Assembly: GCA_937948815.1 (NCBI GenBank)
Contig: CALFAM010000124.1
Coordinates: 1-50,450, forward strand
Direction of reading: 5' to 3'
From: an uncultured bacterium
Lineage (GTDB): Bacteria; Acidobacteriota; Thermoanaerobaculia; Multivoradales; J023
Length of the DNA: 50,450 nucleotides
Part shown: in pieces, positions 45,741-50,450 of the stretch
Layout of the letters: each line of letters opens with the position of its first letter
Numbering within the stretch: the stretch's first letter is position 1
Translations under genes and position numbers: made by a program
The notes under the pieces: generated by a model
Database searches by the model: none
Seen by the model: only the letters and a program-made list of their open reading frames with translations
Told to the model about the DNA's origin: nothing

Positions 45741-46643
45741 ATGCTCGTCCGATCCGCTCATAGCCTCGTGCTGGCCGTCCTCTTTCTCGTTCTGCCGTTT
45801 TCGGCTGCGCGAGGCCAGGATCTCGCCTACTTCGTCTCCGGCTCGCTGACCGGCGGAGAGCAGGCGCTGCGGACTTGGGATCTGGAGGACGGCAGCATCG
45901 CGACCGTCGGTCCGCTCGATGAGCGGTTCGAAGTGATTGCCTTCGACATCGATGGGCGACTGCTCGGCGTCACCCACGATCGGGATCTGGCGGAAATCGA
46001 TCCGGCGACCGGCCAGATCCTGTCGCAGATTCCGCTCGAGCCACGGCCGAGTATCCAGGGAGTGCCAGTCCTGTCTCTCTTTGTCGACAGCTCGGGAACG
46101 GTGCTCCTTTCGGAGCAGCGGCCCGCGCTTCTTGGTGGCAGCACCCGCCTCTGGCGCGTCGACCGTGCCTCCGGCATGCTCGACCTCATGGCGGAATTTC
46201 CCCTGGTCATCTTGCATAGCCTTGCCGGCGGCCCAGATGGTCTGGTCGCGCTCGGTTTCGAAGAGCCGCCTGGTCGGTTCATTCGGTCGTTCGAGCTCGA
46301 CGTCGAGAATCAGGTCGCGATTCCCGGGCCGCAGATCCCGGACATGCGAGCCCCGACGCCGGGTGCGTACCTCGACGCCTTCGGCCGATTGCTCACCATC
46401 ACTTGGCAAGCCAGCGGCCCGTTGCCGCCGGACTACTATGTCGTCGCCATCGACCTCGAGACCGCAGCCGTGACCTGGTTGCAGGGTTCCCAGAATACGA
46501 TCGCGCGAAGCCTCGCCATTTTCGATCGCGGCCCTGTCACCACGGTTCCCGCGCTCTCCCAGCTCGGGCTCCTCGTCTTTGGGATGATCCTGGCAGGCTT
46601 GGCCTTGGTGCTCTTCCGTCGCCGAGCAGGCGACCGAATGTGA
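45741..46643 (+). CDS. Secreted protein with IPTL-CTERM-like anchor
   Basis: A 300-residue exported protein. AAGGAG is 7 nt before the ATG at 45741, and LVLAVLFLVLPFSAARGQD is the signal peptide. The body is beta-rich with a repeated D-x-D/G-x-L pattern typical of quinoprotein-like propellers (FDIDGRLLGVTHDRDLAEID, LFVDSSGTVLLSEQ). The C-terminus has VPALSQLGLLVFGMILAGLA followed by RRRAGDRM: the (I/V)PxLSQ box, a membrane span and an arginine cluster that define IPTL-type sorting signals. No enzyme handling such tails is recognised here. Ligand unknown. Confidence 0.8.
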   Translation: MLVRSAHSLVLAVLFLVLPFSAARGQDLAYFVSGSLTGGEQALRTWDLEDGSIATVGPLDERFEVIAFDIDGRLLGVTHDRDLAEIDPATGQILSQIPLEPRPSIQGVPVLSLFVDSSGTVLLSEQRPALLGGSTRLWRVDRASGMLDLMAEFPLVILHSLAGGPDGLVALGFEEPPGRFIRSFELDVENQVAIPGPQIPDMRAPTPGAYLDAFGRLLTITWQASGPLPPDYYVVAIDLETAAVTWLQGSQNTIARSLAIFDRGPVTTVPALSQLGLLVFGMILAGLALVLFRRRAGDRM

Positions 46644-46696
46644 CGTCGATTGCCTGCCGCCGATCGCGGCGCCGGTGTCCTTCTGATTGCTCGCAG

Positions 46697-48103
46697 CTAG
46701 GGCTGCGTCGATGCGCTGATCACGCCTTCGACCTGCTGGCCGCGATGGATGACGGCGTAGATCGTGCGGCTGTGCTCGATCGCCTCGAGCGGGTTGTGGT
46801 CGAGGATCAGGAGGTCGGCAACAGAGCCCGCGGCAATCCTGCCGAGCTCGTGCTCTTGCACCAGAAAGGCTGCGCCACCAAGCGTCGCCGCGGACAACAC
46901 CTGGGCAGGCGTCAAGCCGGCCTCGACCATCAGCTCGAGCTCTTCGTGGGTGGAGTAGCCCGGGAAAACCGAAGGGTTGTTGACATCGCTGCCGACCGCC
47001 AGCGGAACGCCTGCAGCTGCCGCGCGGCGAAGGTTGTCCAGGAGCACGAGACGGGTTTCCCGTGCCTGCTCGGCCGTGAATGGCGAGACTCCGAATGACT
47101 CGAGACTGGCCAACGCCCGCGGTGATGCGCCAGCCACGGCATAGGGCTCGGGTGCGGTCTGTCCTTCGGCGCGATCGAAGAAGCCATCGTAGAGGGCGAG
47201 GGTGGGCACATAGTAGGTGCCCTGGGCCGCCATCGCGGCGAAGAGCTCGTCAGCGATCGAGTCCTCGGCCGAATGCATCAGGCCATCGACGCCGGCACGA
47301 ACGGCATCACCGGCGTGCTGCGCGGTACTGATGTGGGCCAACACACGCATGTCCCGTTCGTGGGCGGCTTCGACCAGGTGTCGGATCAGCTCGTTCGAGA
47401 GACGCGGCACTTCGCCCATCCAGTCTTCGATCACGATCTTGATGGCCCCGAGGCCAGCAGCCTGCTTCTGGTCGAGCAAGGGGCCAATTTCCTCCACGTG
47501 TTCGACCGTGACGGCGCCGCGTGCGTAGAGTGTGGCGGCATCGACGTCGTCCGGCATCTCCCAGATGGTGCTGATCGGGTGACTTCCGGGCGCCGTGATC
47601 AGCGCACCGCTTCCGAAGAGCTGCGGACATGGTTCGGTGACTGGGCGACAACGGTTCTTCCAGGCGGCAAGATGATCGTCATTGCCGCCGCCTCCGCCAG
47701 GGACGAAGATCGTGGTGACGCCGTAGCGCAGGAATTGCGCCAGCGCTCGGGCCCGGTCTGCGTCGGTCTGCACGCCGATCCCGCCGTCTCCGATGTGGGC
47801 ATGCACATCGATCAAGCCGGCGATCACGTAGCGCCCGCGGGCGTCGAGAACCGCTGCATCCGGCTCGAAAAGCATGGTGCCGGCGGGCGCGATGGCCAGG
47901 ATCTTCTCGCCTCCGATCGAGATGTCGACCGGGTCTGACGCCCGGCCCGTTGCCGGATCGACAATGGACACGCCACGCACCAACAAGGTCCCACGATGGC
48001 TGAGGTCGTCGGTGCTCGGCGGCGTCTCGTTGACCTGGCAGCCGACCGCGAGCAGCGCGCTGGCAACGACATAGGGCAGGAAGCTTCGAATGATCATGGT
48101 CAC
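46697..48103 (-). CDS. Amidohydrolase-family lipoprotein
   Basis: A 468-residue metal-dependent hydrolase. The GTG at 48103 has GGAG 5 nt upstream; an ATG is at 48097. The lipobox is ASALLAVGC. Metal ligands fit the imidazolonepropionase-like/prolidase group: DVHAH near the first strand, then IKIVIEDW for the Lys, VLAHISTAQH for the next His, MHSAEDS for another, and AVGSDVNNP for the Asp. Expected substrates are cyclic amides or dipeptides outside the inner membrane. Upstream it is divergent from the secreted protein gene at 48406, with a 300-bp gap. Confidence 0.87.
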   Translation of the reverse strand: MTMIIRSFLPYVVASALLAVGCQVNETPPSTDDLSHRGTLLVRGVSIVDPATGRASDPVDISIGGEKILAIAPAGTMLFEPDAAVLDARGRYVIAGLIDVHAHIGDGGIGVQTDADRARALAQFLRYGVTTIFVPGGGGGNDDHLAAWKNRCRPVTEPCPQLFGSGALITAPGSHPISTIWEMPDDVDAATLYARGAVTVEHVEEIGPLLDQKQAAGLGAIKIVIEDWMGEVPRLSNELIRHLVEAAHERDMRVLAHISTAQHAGDAVRAGVDGLMHSAEDSIADELFAAMAAQGTYYVPTLALYDGFFDRAEGQTAPEPYAVAGASPRALASLESFGVSPFTAEQARETRLVLLDNLRRAAAAGVPLAVGSDVNNPSVFPGYSTHEELELMVEAGLTPAQVLSAATLGGAAFLVQEHELGRIAAGSVADLLILDHNPLEAIEHSRTIYAVIHRGQQVEGVISASTQP

Positions 48104-48405
48104 AGCGTCTCCATCCTTCGTGCACGTGCAGGCATGAGTAGAGCGTCGTTCAGTCTTTGGTGGGCGGTACCCCCAGCCGACCGCAGGGTGATTCTAGCGG
48201 CCAGGGATGAATGGCCATTGGGTCCTTGCGCGACCCCCGCGACTCGTTGCTTTGTCGTCTTGCTATATTTCACTTGCTATAGTCCATTCAACGTCTCGAC
48301 GAATCGTTCGTAAATCGGCGCATGCAGCCGCTGGTTTCTGCTGAATTGACAAAGGTTGCCCGTTGCCGTTTATCGGAGCAGCCGCCACGGATGAGGATGA
48401 AGCGG
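48104..48405. other. Divergent intergenic region with TTGCTATA direct repeats
   Basis: It lies between the amidohydrolase (minus) and the secreted protein (plus). TTGCTATA is repeated at 48260-48267 and 48274-48281 (14-bp period) in a locally AT-rich stretch that includes TATAGT. This is a likely promoter/operator area, but I cannot place a correct -35/-10 spacing. No gene seen. Confidence 0.4.
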
Positions 48406-49374
48406 ATGAGCTATGCCCGACATGACGCCGCGCAACCACGTTGTCACGTGCTCCTCGCAGCCGCCATTTCCATGTTCCTCGTCGCATGGACCGCCAGCGG
48501 GCAAGGGGCGGAATTCCCGCTGGCGCTCGACGCCAACTTCAACGGCATGGTGCACACGGGTGAGGCTGGCCAGCCGGACGCACCGAACGGCTTTCGGTCG
48601 ATCTCGGACCGGGCGTTGATCGTCGATGGCGCGGCGGGCTCGGTCGACGATTTCACCAGTTTTTTGAGTGGCCTGACCTACGATGTCGTGAATGCATCGG
48701 GTGATCTCGACATTCTGCACCTCGGAAATCGAAACACCGTCGACAATGGGAATTGGGCCTTTGATCCCGCCCCCGATGGCGACATGATCGGTGTTCAGCC
48801 CGACTGGCTGCCCGATCCCGATCAGACGGTCGTGGTCCAGTTGGTCGATCCCGGCATCACGCTCGATGCCACCTCCGAGATCGGCCTGGTGTACCAGATC
48901 AGCAACGGCGGTGGTGACTTCGACGTCATCTTCGGCTTCGCCGACGGCATGTCGGTCACCGTCACGCTCAACGGGCCGGATTGGTTCGGACCGTTTGGCG
49001 GTGTCCCGACTGCGCCTGGCCCCGGCGTCAGCATCCAGGACAATCTGGGTGTCGACTTCACGGGTGCCGGCGGTGTCGACGACGGCAGCCCCGACGCCAC
49101 GTTGGTGGTCAGTGAAGCGGTGATCAGTGCCGCCGAGCTGCTGGCTGACCTCGGCTTCGACGTCAACGGAAAGACTCTGACAGACATCACGCTCGGTAAC
49201 GCTTCGAATACTGCCGCGGGCCATGCGGTCCTGGCGGTGACCGTGACTGGATCCGTCACCATCCCAAGCGGCGTGCCGATTCCGATCGCGGACTCCACGG
49301 GCCTTGCCGTCCTCACTGTCTTGTTGGCACTTGCAGGCGCTGCTCTCATGCGGCGGCGCCACGCAGGGGCCTGA
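48406..49374 (+). CDS. Secreted protein with PEP/IPTL-CTERM-like anchor
   Basis: A 322-residue exported protein. Starts at 48391, 48397 or 48406 are possible; 48406 has GAGG 9 nt upstream. The signal runs LLAAAISMFLVAWTASGQGA. The body is acidic with Asn/Asp/Gly-rich beta strands (LDANFNGMVHTGEAGQP, 'ILHLGNRNTVDNGNW', GGDFDVIFGFADGMSVT). The C-terminus is IPIADSTGLAVLTVLLALAG then ALMRRRHAGA, a proline box, span and RRR cluster of the PEP/IPTL-CTERM kind. A surface or exopolymer role is inferred; no function known. Confidence 0.75.
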   Translation: MSYARHDAAQPRCHVLLAAAISMFLVAWTASGQGAEFPLALDANFNGMVHTGEAGQPDAPNGFRSISDRALIVDGAAGSVDDFTSFLSGLTYDVVNASGDLDILHLGNRNTVDNGNWAFDPAPDGDMIGVQPDWLPDPDQTVVVQLVDPGITLDATSEIGLVYQISNGGGDFDVIFGFADGMSVTVTLNGPDWFGPFGGVPTAPGPGVSIQDNLGVDFTGAGGVDDGSPDATLVVSEAVISAAELLADLGFDVNGKTLTDITLGNASNTAAGHAVLAVTVTGSVTIPSGVPIPIADSTGLAVLTVLLALAGAALMRRRHAGA

Positions 49375-49474
49375 CCCTTCGCGCCCGACTCCTTCGAGCG
49401 TGGCAACACCGCGCACGGGTCGGTGACGATTCCGTAGGCTTCGTCAGGGTTGCCCGGATCCCGAGCCGACCAGC

Positions 49475-50450
49475 CTACGGCTGCTGCGTGGTGAGCTGTG
49501 CCCTGTACGCGGGCACGTCGACCACGTCGAGGTGGCGTACGACGCGTCCGCCCTCGATCTCGAGCACAACCATCATCGGGATCTCGAAACGAAGCTCGCG
49601 GGTGGCGCTGTCCGATGCGGGCTGCCGTTGCCGGAAGCGGGCCACGCCATCCGCGGCGACCAGCCTCGGCCCGGACTCGATCCAGCGGTCGATCTCGTAG
49701 CCGTCGATGGTGAGGGAGGCGAATGCCTTACGCAAGCCGGCGATCACGTGATCGCGGCCCTGGAGGCTCATGACCGAATCCTGGAACGCGGCGTCTTCCG
49801 CCAGCATTGGTTCGAGCGCTGCGAGGTCCTGCGCGGCATAGTGCTCGAGGTAGCGCTCGGCGAGCGCACGGGGCGTGTCCGCGCGTGCGGCTGGCGGTGG
49901 GGTGGTGCGACGCCGCGTGGCGACATAGGAATAGCTGTTTTCGGTGCAGGTCTCGATCGCCAGGTCACAAGCGTCGAGGCGCAGCTCGTAACGGTCGGCT
50001 GTGATGTTGAAGAAGGTGTGTCGATTCGTGCCTTGGCGGCCGCCGAAGAGCTCACCCGATTGCACGACCTCGAGGTGATCGTCGTGCACGGAGACGGCCC
50101 ACTGCTTGCGGTTGCCGAGTGTGTTGTTCGATGCGCCGACGATGCGTCGGCTCCGTGGATGGACCCCATAGAGCACGGCGCCGCTGAAGCGCTCGCTCGG
50201 GTCGTTGGCCATGCCATGTGTTTCCTCGACGAGGATGCCCATACCACCCATGGCGTAGCGCGCGCGAAGCGTTGCGGCGGACGAATGGCGGGTGCCGTCC
50301 GCCTGGGCGAAGGAAGTCTCGAGGTCCCATTCACCGATCAGAAACGCCAGGGCTTCGAGCTCGGAAGGCGTGTGCGGCTGCTTGTCCGGGTCCGTGGCCA
50401 TCGCTGGTGATGCCGAGACCATGCTGAATGCGAGGACGAGGATGGCGCAG
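49475..50450 (-). CDS. Exported DUF1579/SnoaL-like protein (5' end beyond window)
   Basis: At least 324 residues. The frame continues past the ATG at 50422 to the window edge, and the additional codons (AILVLAFSMVSASPAMATD) form the end of a signal peptide, so the start lies outside. The first half has the DUF1579-type pattern 'LIGEWDLETSFAQADGTR' and FSGAVLYGVHPRS...NNTLGNRKQW, usual in exported lipid-binding-like or unknown proteins. The second half is a SnoaL/NTF2-like domain: ALAERYLEHYAAQDLAALEP, MLAEDAAFQDSVMSLQGRDH, VIAGLRKAFASL and 'VVLEIEGGRVVRHLDVVDVP'. Substrate unknown. Confidence 0.8.
   Translation of the reverse strand, partial: CAILVLAFSMVSASPAMATDPDKQPHTPSELEALAFLIGEWDLETSFAQADGTRHSSAATLRARYAMGGMGILVEETHGMANDPSERFSGAVLYGVHPRSRRIVGASNNTLGNRKQWAVSVHDDHLEVVQSGELFGGRQGTNRHTFFNITADRYELRLDACDLAIETCTENSYSYVATRRRTTPPPAARADTPRALAERYLEHYAAQDLAALEPMLAEDAAFQDSVMSLQGRDHVIAGLRKAFASLTIDGYEIDRWIESGPRLVAADGVARFRQRQPASDSATRELRFEIPMMVVLEIEGGRVVRHLDVVDVPAYRAQLTTQQP

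Noticed and set aside
1-50450. tRNA, rRNA, CRISPR arrays, insertion sequences, phage genes
   Set aside because: No tRNA T-loop signatures in gaps, no regularly spaced repeats, no transposase or integrase motifs. The 29-32.6 kb duplication is not bounded by recognisable element ends.

Overview
The window is about 50 kb of GC-rich bacterial chromosome, densely coding, with many GTG starts and stop/start overlaps. No tRNA, rRNA, CRISPR array, transposase or integrase was recognised. Several traits suggest an environmental aerobe: a complete Na+-pumping NADH:quinone reductase (nqr) operon, PdxS/PdxT vitamin B6 synthesis, a bifunctional chorismate mutase/prephenate dehydratase, a C-terminal '[11 protein letters not shown]' tail, and C-terminal LPxxxG/hydrophobic/RRR anchors on secreted proteins. 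I favour Acidobacteriota of the Thermoanaerobaculia kind, or a Lysobacterales-like gammaproteobacterium. The sequence alone does not settle this.

Left part (0.2-8.1 kb, minus strand): a very large alpha-2-macroglobulin-like lipoprotein whose thioester motif is missing, followed by two exported DUF4136-like proteins. The 0.8 kb gap to the right (8.1-8.9 kb) holds a near-consensus sigma70 promoter, a long-range 23-bp stem enclosing three hairpins, and a terminator-like hairpin. It looks like an unannotated structured RNA gene. An MFS transporter follows.

Middle (10.4-28.2 kb): an overlapping operon pdxS-pdxT-solo B3/4 domain-cysteine-synthase-like enzyme; an anti-sigma/ECF-sigma/small membrane protein trio; a methyltransferase divergent from a secreted FG-GAP-like protein; a YyaL-type thioredoxin-fold protein with a DsbD-alpha-like C-terminal extension; a TPR/HExxH protein; a two-domain FKBP isomerase; pheA overlapped by a REC-PATAN-DegV fusion; and a convergent asparaginase.

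28.2-32.6 kb is the accessory part. A 612-residue repeat protein of unknown function and its small downstream partner are preceded by a decayed tandem copy of both, with frameshifts, a large deletion and truncations. The N-terminus resembles cargo proteins of extracellular contractile injection systems; this is a weak inference.

33.9-42.6 kb is the nqr locus. A perfect TGTGA-N6-TCACA operator precedes nqrABCDEF, then an ankyrin-repeat gene on the other strand, then apbE (flavin transferase for NqrB/NqrC) overlapping nqrM (iron-delivery/assembly factor). The locus therefore carries the pump plus both maturation factors.

Right part (42.8-50.45 kb): a frameshifted candidate gene with a G7 tract, a DUF2167 membrane protein, a membrane zinc-ribbon protein, two secreted proteins with C-terminal sorting-type anchors, an amidohydrolase lipoprotein, and an exported DUF1579/SnoaL-like protein that runs off the right edge.
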